A stretch of DNA of 64,000 nucleotides from Candidatus Helarchaeota archaeon (GTDB taxonomy: Archaea; Asgardarchaeota; Lokiarchaeia; Helarchaeales; HEL-GB-A). Shown here piece by piece: positions 54,421-62,749 of this stretch. A program made the translations under genes and the position numbers. Each line of letters begins with the position of its first letter. The stretch's first letter is position 1. The stretch is from assembly GCA_013375455.1 (NCBI GenBank), contig JABXJT010000018.1:1-64000 (forward strand), read 5' to 3'. The notes under the pieces are model-generated. The model saw only the letters and a program-made list of their open reading frames with translations, was not told where the DNA came from and searched no databases.

Positions 54421-55095
54421 ATGAGTGAAAAAAAATTATCACGGTTCAAGAGGATGCTTGGTGGGCTTGGAAAGCGCGTCTATAATTGGAGAGAAACTAA
54501 AGAATCTATGAACTTTTTAAGTTTTATGTACGAAAGTATCATTTGGGAATATGCAGATATCTTTGATGGCGATTACGAGAAGGCCATGGATGTATTAATA
54601 GACCTTATTAGACCAATGAGCGAAGAAGTCGTATCTAAATTGCTACTCGAAGTAAAGGTTTTGGGTGTCCCGTTCAAAAGCCTAATTTCGCCAAATCTAC
54701 AGGATCTTCCTTTCGTAATCGAAACCGCCCTTTATGCTGTCTATGGGAGTTGGAGCAAAAAAATCTTCAAAAAACCCGTATATGTTCCTCCGGAATTTTC
54801 TCCTGAAGATGTCCCTACAGTAATTTTAGAATATACTAGCTGTCCATTCTGTTGCAACACCATAATTCCTCCCGAGAAATTGGGGGCGCATAAGTACGGG
54901 AAACTACAGGTTATAACCATCGAATCGATGATCCAAGCAATGCAGGATTACGTTGGTAATGAAAATCAGGTTGTTGGAAGAGAAATCAAATGCTTTCTAA
55001 ATGGCGATGATAATGGGGAAATACGCTTTTGGCTGTATCCTAAGGATAACCTTGAATTAATGGAATTAAATGATTATCTCAAAACAATTAAGTGA
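54421..55095 (+). CDS. uncharacterised protein B of the pair, V4R-like possible
   Basis: The 224 residues begin with a basic segment (KKLSRFKRMLGGLGKRVYNW), then helices (FMYESIIWEYADIFDGDYEKAMDVL) and end in a cysteine-bearing domain: YTSCPFCCNTIIPPEKLG, then VGREIKCFLNGDDNGEIRFWLYP. The last segment resembles the end of V4R domains (C-x-x-Gly-Asp...). The good ribosome site AGAGGG precedes ATG. The two genes appear as a co-transcribed pair with weak similarity at their ends. Confidence 0.55.
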   Translation: MSEKKLSRFKRMLGGLGKRVYNWRETKESMNFLSFMYESIIWEYADIFDGDYEKAMDVLIDLIRPMSEEVVSKLLLEVKVLGVPFKSLISPNLQDLPFVIETALYAVYGSWSKKIFKKPVYVPPEFSPEDVPTVILEYTSCPFCCNTIIPPEKLGAHKYGKLQVITIESMIQAMQDYVGNENQVVGREIKCFLNGDDNGEIRFWLYPKDNLELMELNDYLKTIK

Positions 55096-55165
55096 TTCGA
55101 TAAAATTATTAGGTTACTTAAAGTATAAATACTATCTATAAGTGATAAGATACTGAGGTTTATCC

Positions 55166-56506
55166 ATGTCAGATCAGGTAGAAAACGTTGAAACGCTTAA
55201 AAAAGAATTACAAAAACAGCAAAAAGACCTAGAGTGGAGCAAAGACCGGATAATGAAGCTAGAAAAAGAGTTAGCTTCGTCTAAAAGTGCATTAATGAAA
55301 AGCGAACCAGAGATGAAAGCACTCGAAGAAACAAATAGTCAATTAATGGAAAAAAATGCTGAATTAAAGAACCAAATAATCGAATTAGAAGAAAAAATCA
55401 AGCTTCTAGTACCCGATGACTTGAAAAGAGAATTGAATGATAGTAAGGAACTTATTGCCCAAAAAGAGGAAACTATTAAGAATTTAAATGATTCAATAAC
55501 AACGTTAAAAAAGGAAATTGCTGAATCTCGTTTAAAATTCGAAGAACAAATATCTCAGATTGCAGATCAACAGGCTAAGAAGGAAATCTCTAAAGACAAA
55601 ACAGTAGCTAATATGCAAAAAGAACGAGAAGTAAACCAAGACAAAATAAAAGAATTAGAAAAGTTAGTGAACAAAAAAGAGGCAGAAAAATCTGAGTACA
55701 TGATCCAAATTTCTGACTTAAAGAGCTTACAGACTGAACTGCTGACCGAACAAAAAGAAATTGTAGCGCATTTTGGAGAACAAGAGGCACTGATAAGAGA
55801 ATATCAGTCTCTTGGTGTAAAGAAAGATAAGGAACTTGATAAGGCTAAGTCGGAATTAAAGAAATATAAGTCGAAAGCAGATGTAGAGCAAGTGAAACGA
55901 GATCAAATTACCGATGCAGAAGCAAAATTAAATCAAAGAGAGTCTGAAATGCAGCAATTATTGATAAAAATGGATGAGCTTGAAAAAGTACAGACAGAAT
56001 TTTTCAATTTACAATCCCGGACTGAAGAGGAGAAAAAACAATATAGGGACAAAGTAAAAAGCTATGAATCTTTCATTTTAACGCTCCAATCTGAATTAAG
56101 CGATGTAAGAAATCAATTATCTGAGTCGGAACGGCTCCGAGCTGAACAGCAGGGGAGTATTGAACGACTTGAAGCGTTAATTGCACAGGTTCAAACTCAA
56201 ATGGGTCAACAAGAAACCCACACCCCAACTACCACCAAGTCAGGATCGAGTACTGACATTATGAACCTATTAGACTCGATTATTCAAAAGGCAAATAGCG
56301 GTTCTACGGCCCTCCAACTAGTGAGTGAAATAGTACAAACACAAAAATTGATCGTGAAAGACATTGGATGGCACGATGTAGCATTTGAAGCAGCATCTTT
56401 AGCTCGTCAGTTACAAGAATATCCTGAAGGATCTGGACTCGATGCAGAGACCCTAGCCCTATTAATAGCGAAAATTCAAGAATGGAAAAGTCGTCTTGCG
56501 TCCTAA
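55166..56506 (+). CDS. long coiled-coil protein with small C-terminal helical domain
   Basis: Residues 1-345 are continuous coiled coil rich in Lys, Glu and Gln (KKELQKQQKDLEWSKDRIMK and further heptads). After a Thr/Ser/Gly linker (HTPTTTKSGSSTD), the last 85 residues form a helical domain (IMNLLDSIIQKANSGSTALQLV, ALLIAKIQEWKSRLAS). GAGG lies 7 bases before the ATG. It could be a cytoskeletal or scaffold protein. I know no specific family. Confidence 0.7.
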   Translation: MSDQVENVETLKKELQKQQKDLEWSKDRIMKLEKELASSKSALMKSEPEMKALEETNSQLMEKNAELKNQIIELEEKIKLLVPDDLKRELNDSKELIAQKEETIKNLNDSITTLKKEIAESRLKFEEQISQIADQQAKKEISKDKTVANMQKEREVNQDKIKELEKLVNKKEAEKSEYMIQISDLKSLQTELLTEQKEIVAHFGEQEALIREYQSLGVKKDKELDKAKSELKKYKSKADVEQVKRDQITDAEAKLNQRESEMQQLLIKMDELEKVQTEFFNLQSRTEEEKKQYRDKVKSYESFILTLQSELSDVRNQLSESERLRAEQQGSIERLEALIAQVQTQMGQQETHTPTTTKSGSSTDIMNLLDSIIQKANSGSTALQLVSEIVQTQKLIVKDIGWHDVAFEAASLARQLQEYPEGSGLDAETLALLIAKIQEWKSRLAS

Positions 56507-56702
56507 CTAAATCTCAATCTGTTTTATATCCATTCTCATTCACTCTTAATTAAATAAAATTATAAACCCCTTCTAATACTTCCCCTCTCATCGTATTTTT
56601 TACCAATTACAGTTATTGAAGTTATACCTCGTCATCATCCATTACATAAATCTTATGAATGTGATAAAGAAATAAGTTGTTCGTAAGAAAAGAAAAGATG
56701 TG

Positions 56703-57836
56703 ATGACAATGAAATTAGATTTAACAAACAAAGAATTAATGCAAAATGTTCTATACGCTATTGGCATCCCTAAAGATCGAATTGGCAAGATCAAATATCT
56801 TCCTGAAATTCTTCAGCATATTATGAGCCAAGAAGATGCCGAAATTATCGCGAAAATTGGTCGAAAAGGCGTGACCATAGAGGATGGTGCGAAAATTTTA
56901 GGTGTGAGTGAAAATGAAGCCCAAAAAATTATCGAAGAGGATATGTTCAAGAAAAAAGGATTAATCATCCCATTCCCCGACTTGCTGTCAGGCTCCTTCA
57001 AATACCGTCCGACTCCCATGTTGCTCTTACACGATATGACGCTTTTGAATGCTCATTATGATAAGGATATGGATGAAAAAGAGAAAATTGCCTTCCTCGA
57101 TTTATGGGACAATTTCTATGAACATGAAATGATCGATGAGTTTGATAGGCTAAAAGTAGAAGAAGCAGGCCTCCCACCCATATTTCGAGTCGTCCCCGTA
57201 AATGAAGAAATAATTCCACAGCAAGAAGTGCTTACTTATGAGACCGTAAAGGGGATTATCGACAAAGCTAAAGTAATCTCAGTCCAGCCATGTGTCTGCC
57301 GAATTAGAACGCATGGGAAGAATTGTGAGTATCCCATTGATGTGTGCATGGCATTTGGATTCGCCGCACGAATGGTTATTGATCGTGGCCATGGACGAAA
57401 AGTATCGAAAGAAGAGGCATTGGAAATCAAAAAGAAAGCCACGGACGCAGGACTCGTTCATCTCTCCAACAATGCTTCAAGTGGATTCATCTTTATTTGT
57501 AGTTGTTGTGATTGTTGCTGCGGGGCGCTCCACGCCATAGTACAACATGATAAAACCAAACTCGGAATCCCTTCACGATACCAATCCCAAATTGATCCCG
57601 AGACATGCATCGGTTGCGAGACTTGTATTGATCAATGTCAATTTCACGCCATTTCAATAAAGGATGATAAAGCAGTCGTCGATCCAAATCTGTGTTGGGG
57701 CTGCGGAGTCTGCGTGGCCATATGTCCGGAAGAGGCTGCCTCATTAACGCTAATTCGTGATAAAAAACAAATTGCTCGTGGCGATGCAATCACTAATCTT
57801 GCTAAATATGGAAAACAAATGGGTGTAAAACTTTAG
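56703..57836 (+). CDS. iron-sulfur protein with dicluster ferredoxin end and a cysteine-rich core
   Basis: The N-terminal 200 residues include a helix-turn-helix-like segment (GVTIEDGAKILGVSENEAQKI). They are followed by a Cys-rich part (VQPCVCRIRTHGKNCEYPIDVC, then CSCCDCCCGAL). The last 80 residues hold two 4Fe-4S sites (CIGCETCIDQC and CWGCGVCVAICP). The family is related to 4Fe-4S dicluster proteins with an extra cluster-binding domain. It lies just upstream of the methanogenesis marker cluster and may supply electrons to MCR activation or modification, but this is a guess. Confidence 0.78.
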   Translation: MTMKLDLTNKELMQNVLYAIGIPKDRIGKIKYLPEILQHIMSQEDAEIIAKIGRKGVTIEDGAKILGVSENEAQKIIEEDMFKKKGLIIPFPDLLSGSFKYRPTPMLLLHDMTLLNAHYDKDMDEKEKIAFLDLWDNFYEHEMIDEFDRLKVEEAGLPPIFRVVPVNEEIIPQQEVLTYETVKGIIDKAKVISVQPCVCRIRTHGKNCEYPIDVCMAFGFAARMVIDRGHGRKVSKEEALEIKKKATDAGLVHLSNNASSGFIFICSCCDCCCGALHAIVQHDKTKLGIPSRYQSQIDPETCIGCETCIDQCQFHAISIKDDKAVVDPNLCWGCGVCVAICPEEAASLTLIRDKKQIARGDAITNLAKYGKQMGVKL

Positions 57837-57895
57837 TCCATTCAATCGTTAACTTAAAATTGGTACATTCCCTAATGTAAATTGAGGTATCACGC

Positions 57896-58426
57896 GTGGC
57901 ATATAACTTTGATGAATTTTTTCGGCAGCTCTTGAAGAGATTCAAGCAAGCACTTAATGACCCTAATTTTGACCATCCACTTAAGCATTTATTTACCGAT
58001 GAGGACATAGATCGCTTGGTAAAAAATCCCCCATCGAGTGAGGACATGCAAAAATTTATGAAGTACCTTTTTGGGGACTCAAATTATAACCCATTTTCTC
58101 CAGGAAGCCCCTTATTTACTAAATTTAGGTCATCCTCTCCCTCCGAAAGAAAAACTCGCCAGAAAGTCAGTCCAGATGCTAATTTAATAATTGATAAGTT
58201 TGAATTTGGGAATGAAGTTCATGTTTTGGTAGGAACTAATAGAACCGATTTGGAATTTAAAACGGGTATTAAAAAGTCCGATCCAAATGACATCGCGTTA
58301 ATCGTTCGTGATAAAAAAGGTGCTACGGTTCAAGTAGTAAAGCTTCCACCCACCATCAAGCAGAAGACAAAACGCGTTACTTACCAAAATGGAACTTATG
58401 AAATCATTTATCAGAAAAGCAATTAG
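57896..58426 (+). CDS. Hsp20/CS-like protein at the head of the marker cluster
   Basis: The 176-residue protein has an N-terminal helical region (FDEFFRQLLKRFKQAL and LFTDEDIDRLV), a disordered Ser/Pro linker, and a C-terminal beta-rich domain of about 85 residues (IIDKFEFGNEVHVLVGTN, then IALIVRDKKGATVQVVKLPP) like a short HSP20/alpha-crystallin or CS domain. The GTG start follows GAGGT by 7 bases. It is 26 bases from a 35-residue gene and 165 from mmp3, so it probably belongs to the same transcript and may act as a chaperone for it. Confidence 0.6.
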   Translation: MAYNFDEFFRQLLKRFKQALNDPNFDHPLKHLFTDEDIDRLVKNPPSSEDMQKFMKYLFGDSNYNPFSPGSPLFTKFRSSSPSERKTRQKVSPDANLIIDKFEFGNEVHVLVGTNRTDLEFKTGIKKSDPNDIALIVRDKKGATVQVVKLPPTIKQKTKRVTYQNGTYEIIYQKSN

Positions 58427-58452
58427 CCAAGATCAGAAGAAAGGAGAATTAA

Positions 58453-58560
58453 ATGACCAAAAAAAGACAGGATGTCGAAGGATTAGATAAAGTTAAACAT
58501 GCTGCTGTGGAAAAGGAACGCGTCCCACGTCCAGCCATCTGGCCTGCAGGGAACCCATAA
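58453..58560 (+). CDS. 35-residue protein gene within the methanogenesis marker cluster
   Basis: ATG (58453) to TAA encodes MTKKRQDVEGLDKVKHAAVE and then KERVPRPAIWPAGNP. The strong ribosome site AAAGGAG is 5 bases before the ATG. Codon use is like the neighbours. It fills the gap between the Hsp20-like gene and mmp3. I do not recognise a family. The C-terminal PRPAIWPAGNP could be a conserved binding motif. Confidence 0.55.
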   Translation: MTKKRQDVEGLDKVKHAAVEKERVPRPAIWPAGNP

Positions 58561-58591
58561 TAAATCTAGTTTTTGAGGTATCATTACGGCT

Positions 58592-60148
58592 ATGTACTTT
58601 ATTAATGGTGCTGCGAAGGAATTCACCACCGAAATGACAATCTTAGATGCCATAAAACTTAACAATGCGCCATATGATGAAAATTGCCTCGTAACCGTAA
58701 AAATCCCTGAAAAAAAGCAAATACTTGACAAGAGAATGCATAGAGAATATCATATTGAAACAACAAAGGGGCGTATCAGCATATTATTAACTCAATCTCC
58801 TTTTTTCAAGGATTTAGTAAGATCTTATTATGCTTTTGAAGGGATAAAAGTTGGGTGGCTCAGCAAGGACGTTATCACCTTCGGTCCAGTTGATATGAGT
58901 TTTATAGATGCTCCAGCATCACGGGACTCGAAAAACTATAGTAAATGGGACATTTTTTTAAGCTTCGGAGGATATGACCCGGCCAATACTCATCTTTGCT
59001 TCAGTAAGAGGGATCACGCAGGGATCTATGGGTCCCCTGAAGATCTAAATGGTATTGTGGGGCGCGTCATCCAAGGTGGTCACATAATACCCTTCCTACA
59101 AAGAACAGATTCTGTCCTAACTTTTACCCCACTGACACAAAGTCGTAAACGAGTGCTTCGTCTCCGTCCAGCTGAGCTCAAAGAGGAGCTGGTTTCTCCA
59201 AAAATGGAGATCTATACTTATCTTTCCATCACGCTAAATGAAGAAGCTAAAAATACTATTGATCATTTTTTAGCTACCATAACATCAGGTAAATTTCACG
59301 TGGATGCTGCTTCGAGCATGTATGTCAAAAACGATGAATTTCGAGGTGCAAAAATCCAGTCTGAAAATTCCACCTTTCGCCAAAATGGCACGATTACCGT
59401 AAGAAATCAAGGAAATGATATTGGATCTGTTTTCATCTATAAAAATGACACTTCTTTTAGTCCTTCACATAATGTTATAGGCCGAATCAACCCTGATCAG
59501 ATACCATTAGTCCAAAATGCCAATCCAGGTGACCAAATTCTCGTGGAGACCTTCCCTAAATCCTTTAAATTCATTGGTAAGACTCAGCACCATGCTACAG
59601 AATACCTCAAGAATTATGATATAACCCATAAACGCGTGGGTGACGAGAGTGATGACGCGATAATCGTTGAACAACGCCCTCAAAATACCATCGATGTTTG
59701 GCTCGAAAAAACCTGCGTGACTCTTGGATTAGCTTCCTCCAAAATCATTCGAGTTCAGCTCTTTCACGAGGAAGCGCCCCTTAGCGTGAATCATTTTCGG
59801 AAAAACTCGAACATGCTCTATTACCCCATTGGAAAATTACAGGTTTTAGAAAATTTAAAAATGCTAATGCTATTCCTTCCTATCACAGGCATCGACTCCA
59901 TCGAAGCCGTACCCCGCGAGAACATTCAGGATTCCGCTTCCGCTGGTTTAATTGGAGTTACTAACGCCCTCCGCCGATTGACTGGAACTATTGGAATCCG
60001 TCTAATAGAGAACGATATCTACGGGCCCACTGGAGAAACCCATGAAGGGACCAACATCATTGGCCAGGTAGTATCTAATTTAGACTTTCTCAAAACTTTA
60101 GACACTGGTGATATGGTCTGGTTCATGGAGGTCAGTAATGATGAGTAG
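58592..60148 (+). CDS. mmp3: methanogenesis marker protein 3 (UPF0288 family)
   Basis: The N-terminus FINGAAKEFTTEMTILDAIK, then FLSFGGYDPANTHLCFSKRDH, IYGSPEDLNGIVGRV and, near the end, RRLTGTIGIRLIENDIYGP with TGETHEGTNIIG are the pattern of methanogenesis marker 3. It is found in MCR-containing archaea and functionally linked to methyl-coenzyme M reductase; exact role unknown. The 518 residues are normal. The gene overlaps the following mmp6 by 11 bases. Its presence implies an MCR-like enzyme in this genome. Confidence 0.9.
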   Translation: MYFINGAAKEFTTEMTILDAIKLNNAPYDENCLVTVKIPEKKQILDKRMHREYHIETTKGRISILLTQSPFFKDLVRSYYAFEGIKVGWLSKDVITFGPVDMSFIDAPASRDSKNYSKWDIFLSFGGYDPANTHLCFSKRDHAGIYGSPEDLNGIVGRVIQGGHIIPFLQRTDSVLTFTPLTQSRKRVLRLRPAELKEELVSPKMEIYTYLSITLNEEAKNTIDHFLATITSGKFHVDAASSMYVKNDEFRGAKIQSENSTFRQNGTITVRNQGNDIGSVFIYKNDTSFSPSHNVIGRINPDQIPLVQNANPGDQILVETFPKSFKFIGKTQHHATEYLKNYDITHKRVGDESDDAIIVEQRPQNTIDVWLEKTCVTLGLASSKIIRVQLFHEEAPLSVNHFRKNSNMLYYPIGKLQVLENLKMLMLFLPITGIDSIEAVPRENIQDSASAGLIGVTNALRRLTGTIGIRLIENDIYGPTGETHEGTNIIGQVVSNLDFLKTLDTGDMVWFMEVSNDE

Positions 60149-60581
60149 TATCACAGAAACTAAAGAGACGCGCATCGTAGTATTAAGTCCGGATTCCAGC
60201 TTAACTCCTGAGATTATGGCCAAAAAGGTAATTTCATTACCAATAATTGTTAAAACCACGTGTTGGGGTCTGATTCTCTCAGGAGACCCCAAAATTATTC
60301 ATCAAGCCATCCAAGACATTCGCAAACTAGATCCCCATCACATCTTCACAAAAGCTCGTGGTTACCCTCCTGGAGATCCCCGCATTTGCCGTTTCCACCG
60401 CGGCGGAGGCGCACGACCAGGCTTTCACTTGCTAGAATATGAATCTACCATCCTTCCTCTCATTGGCAAAGCTCTTGAATCCCCTGCCCCTAAAATCACC
60501 CCTGCCCCTAAAATCACTCCCGAAAAAAAACCCCTCTCCATAAAAAAACTTAAAAAAATTATCGCTGAATCAGAAGAATAG
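60138..60581 (+). CDS. mmp6: methanogenesis marker protein 6
   Basis: The pattern RIVVLSPDSSLTPEIMAKKV, KTTCWGLILSGD and FTKARGYPPGDPRICRFHRG, with GGGARPGFHLLEYE, is characteristic of methanogenesis marker 6. A lysine- and proline-rich tail follows (ITPAPKITPEKKP). ATG 60138 (or 60141) has GGAGGTC just before it; the frame is open 10 codons further inside mmp3. The function is unknown, but the genes for markers 3, 5 and 6 occur in MCR-bearing archaea. Confidence 0.88.
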   Translation: MMSSITETKETRIVVLSPDSSLTPEIMAKKVISLPIIVKTTCWGLILSGDPKIIHQAIQDIRKLDPHHIFTKARGYPPGDPRICRFHRGGGARPGFHLLEYESTILPLIGKALESPAPKITPAPKITPEKKPLSIKKLKKIIAESEE

Positions 60582-60592
60582 GTAACCTAACC

Positions 60593-61039
60593 ATGAAAAT
60601 TTTTATCTATCCGCCTAATAGCCTCATCTTATCTGATTTGGTTGAACGGTATGGGGCTCAATATGGACATGAACCCCTCGTTCTAATGAGCGCGATCGGA
60701 GAGCGGGTTACCAATCCAGACCTTGATAGTCCGCCTCTTAATATCACTGAAGAAGAATTGAAAAAAGGTCTTCATTACGTGGCGATAGAGGCACCCAGCG
60801 GCATTCGCGGACGCATGGGCGTTATTGGACCCTTGATCGACCAAGCAGAAGCTGCAATAATAATTGAAGACGAAAATATTAATTTTGGGTGCCTGGGCTG
60901 TGCTCGTGCTGCAAATTACATTAAATATTTAGTAAAGAAGAAAGACATTCCCATTATCTCCATCAAATATCCCACTGATGAAACATCTGCAAAACTCATG
61001 GTGAAGCAAATCAAGAACTTTTTAGAAAATTTATCCTAG
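60593..61039 (+). CDS. mmp5: methanogenesis marker protein 5
   Basis: IFIYPPNSLILSDLVERYG, then NPDLDSPPLNITEEELKKGL, IEAPSGIRGRMGVIGPLIDQA and INFGCLGCARAANYIKYL match methanogenesis marker 5, a roughly 150-residue protein conserved in methanogens. The cysteines in FGCLGCARA are the likely functional centre. The gene follows mmp6 by 11 bases. The order 3-6-5 is as in methanogen gene clusters. Confidence 0.9.
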   Translation: MKIFIYPPNSLILSDLVERYGAQYGHEPLVLMSAIGERVTNPDLDSPPLNITEEELKKGLHYVAIEAPSGIRGRMGVIGPLIDQAEAAIIIEDENINFGCLGCARAANYIKYLVKKKDIPIISIKYPTDETSAKLMVKQIKNFLENLS

Positions 61040-61387
61040 TTTTCTCGATTTGAAATCGGTATTACGTGGATATATTTTTTATTTTAAATGAGAATCCATA
61101 TTTTCTAATTATAACCATAATATTTTATACTTCTCTAGTTTTATCGAATTTCCTTTAAATTATAATAAATCCTGTTTATGGAAAAATATTTAAGAAATAA
61201 AAATTGATAACTTTGTTAATGCTTCATGATTTCGGTATTCCATTTGTAATAACTCAAAATATTGACAGAAGCGCCAATAAACGGCTAAGCGTGGCTCGAT
61301 ATTAAAATCTTTGGAGCTCCAATAGAAATCTAATATATAAATAAATTTAGAAGGTCCATTTCCACTGGAAATAATTAGGTGATTTAA
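61040..61387. other. 348-base AT-rich region upstream of orc1/cdc6, candidate origin region
   Basis: It separates mmp5 from the orc1/cdc6 gene. It contains a TATA-like ATATATAAATAAAT (61332-61345 area) and the palindrome at 61358-61372, which resembles an origin recognition box core. The rest is AT-rich and suitable for unwinding. Only one clear ORB-like site is seen, so an origin is possible but not shown. Confidence 0.35.
61358..61372 (+). promoter_or_regulatory. ORB-like palindrome upstream of orc1/cdc6
   Basis: ATTTCCACTGGAAAT is a 7-base inverted repeat around one C. It contains TTCCA-x-TGGAA, the core of archaeal origin recognition boxes, and AGGTG follows within ten bases. It lies 26 bases downstream of a TATA-like element and 16 before the TTG start, thus near the transcription start. 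It could act in autoregulation as well as in origin binding. Confidence 0.45.
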
Positions 61388-62548
61388 TTGCCAAAAAATC
61401 CCGATTTTCACAGATTTTTTAAGGATTTTAAACCTGATTCAACAATTTTCGATAACTATGATTATTTGGCTCCCAGCCACCAACCTCAAAACCTAATAAA
61501 TCGTGAAAAACAAATAGAGAAAATTTGGAAAGAACTCACCTATGCTCTGATTCGCAATTCAATTCCTCAGAACTTCTTCTTATACGGACTTCCAGGGACC
61601 GGAAAAACTTGTACAATTAAATATCCTCTGCAGAAAGTCATTCAATGGTCAGAGGTTCAAGATCTTCAATGTCCAATCTTATTCTACAATAACTGCGCAA
61701 TTTACAATACACCGTTTCGGATTTTAAGAGAACTTTGCAGGTGCTTGGGCACTGAAATTCCTCGCACCGGGATTTCTACTGATGACGCATTTTCTCGATT
61801 TTTGGGGGCAATTAATCGATATAAACAACTACATCTCATTATAATTCTGGACGAACTGGATCTTTTTTTTAAGAATAAAGTCGCAGCAAACGAATTTTTC
61901 TATAAATTAATCCGGTTCCCCTCGGCTGATAAAACTTCCATTCAAATCTCCCTCATTGGTATTACAAATGACCTTTTATTGAAAGACTCGTTTGACTCAC
62001 GGATTATGAGCAGTTTAAGTCCAATAGAAATTTACTTCCCTCCCTACTCTGCATTAGAACTACAAGAAATCCTTTATCAGCGTGCTAATGCCTTTAAACC
62101 GGATGTACTCGACTTTGGGGTAATAGAATTTATAGCAGCATATTTGGCACAAAAAGATGGTGATGCACGGAAATTGATAAACATCTTGCGTACAGCCGGT
62201 GAATTGGCTGATAAAGCCCAAGATCCCAAGGTTCTAGAAACACATGCTAGATTAGCCATAAAAAAATTTGCTGAGGTTCAAAAAACGGAAATAATCGCCT
62301 CACTACCCATCCAAAGCAAGAAAATTCTTCAAGCAATTCAAAACATGCAAAAAAAACAGAGTAACTCTATAACTGGAAACGTGTATAACGAATACGTGCG
62401 ACTTTGTCAAGACAATCATCCTATTCTTAGTTTACGGCACTTCAATAACCACATCAAGAAATTAGAAAAGTTAAATCTAATAAACACTGAACGACTATAC
62501 CGTGGAAAAAGAGGAAATACCCGGAAAATTTCCTTTTATTTTTCATAA
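61388..62548 (+). CDS. cdc6: Orc1/Cdc6 replication initiator
   Basis: The N-terminal REKQIEKIWKEL, then Walker A GLPGTGKT, Walker B LIIILDELDLF, sensor 1 GITNDLLL and sensor 2 DGDARKLINILRTAGELA are the Orc1/Cdc6 pattern. A C-terminal winged helix follows (HFNNHIKKLEKLNLINTERL). It binds ORB elements at archaeal origins and loads MCM. The TTG start is preceded by AGGTGA (5-base spacing). The gene has an ORB-like palindrome just upstream, as cdc6 genes often do. Confidence 0.92.
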   Translation: MPKNPDFHRFFKDFKPDSTIFDNYDYLAPSHQPQNLINREKQIEKIWKELTYALIRNSIPQNFFLYGLPGTGKTCTIKYPLQKVIQWSEVQDLQCPILFYNNCAIYNTPFRILRELCRCLGTEIPRTGISTDDAFSRFLGAINRYKQLHLIIILDELDLFFKNKVAANEFFYKLIRFPSADKTSIQISLIGITNDLLLKDSFDSRIMSSLSPIEIYFPPYSALELQEILYQRANAFKPDVLDFGVIEFIAAYLAQKDGDARKLINILRTAGELADKAQDPKVLETHARLAIKKFAEVQKTEIIASLPIQSKKILQAIQNMQKKQSNSITGNVYNEYVRLCQDNHPILSLRHFNNHIKKLEKLNLINTERLYRGKRGNTRKISFYFS

Positions 62549-62588
62549 GTTCCCTAACAAAAACAGATTTGCATCGGAAATTTATAAA

Positions 62589-62612
62589 GCGACCTTGAGC
62601 TATTTTATTTAA
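62589..62612 (+). repeat. 24-base imperfect direct repeat, copy 1
   Basis: GCGACCTTGAGCTATTTTAT and four more bases match 62715-62738 at 21 of 24 positions, 126 bases downstream. The two copies flank a short open frame with a CxxC motif. The origin is unclear. Confidence 0.5.
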
Positions 62613-62743
62613 TGAAAGGTAGCACGATGGTCGATTGCAGCACCTGCGGGAACCAACAAATTGAGGACAATTACACTCGGAGACCATCCGGAATAGGATG
62701 TCCGCTAAAACCGCGCGACCTTGAGTTATTTCAGTTAAAGTGA
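62612..62743 (+). CDS. possible 43-residue CxxC mini-protein
   Basis: ATG 62612 to TGA encodes MKGSTMVDCSTCGNQQIEDN, then YTRRPSGIGCPLKPRD and LELFQLK. The CSTC plus a third Cys resembles half of a zinc ribbon. An inner ATG at 62627 has AAAGGT 6 bases before it. The stop is 6 bases before the next gene. GC content is higher than the surroundings, which argues for coding or transferred DNA, but no family is recognised. Confidence 0.35.
   Translation: MKGSTMVDCSTCGNQQIEDNYTRRPSGIGCPLKPRDLELFQLK
62715..62738 (+). repeat. 24-base imperfect direct repeat, copy 2
   Basis: It matches the copy at 62589 (21 of 24). It overlaps the end of the CxxC mini-protein frame and stops just before the stop codon that precedes the longin-like gene. 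Confidence 0.5.
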
Positions 62744-62749
62744 TTCCCA

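Noticed and set aside
61376..61390. ATT at 61387 as start of cdc6
   Set aside because: TTG at 61388 has AGGTGA at proper spacing and gives a normal reading frame.
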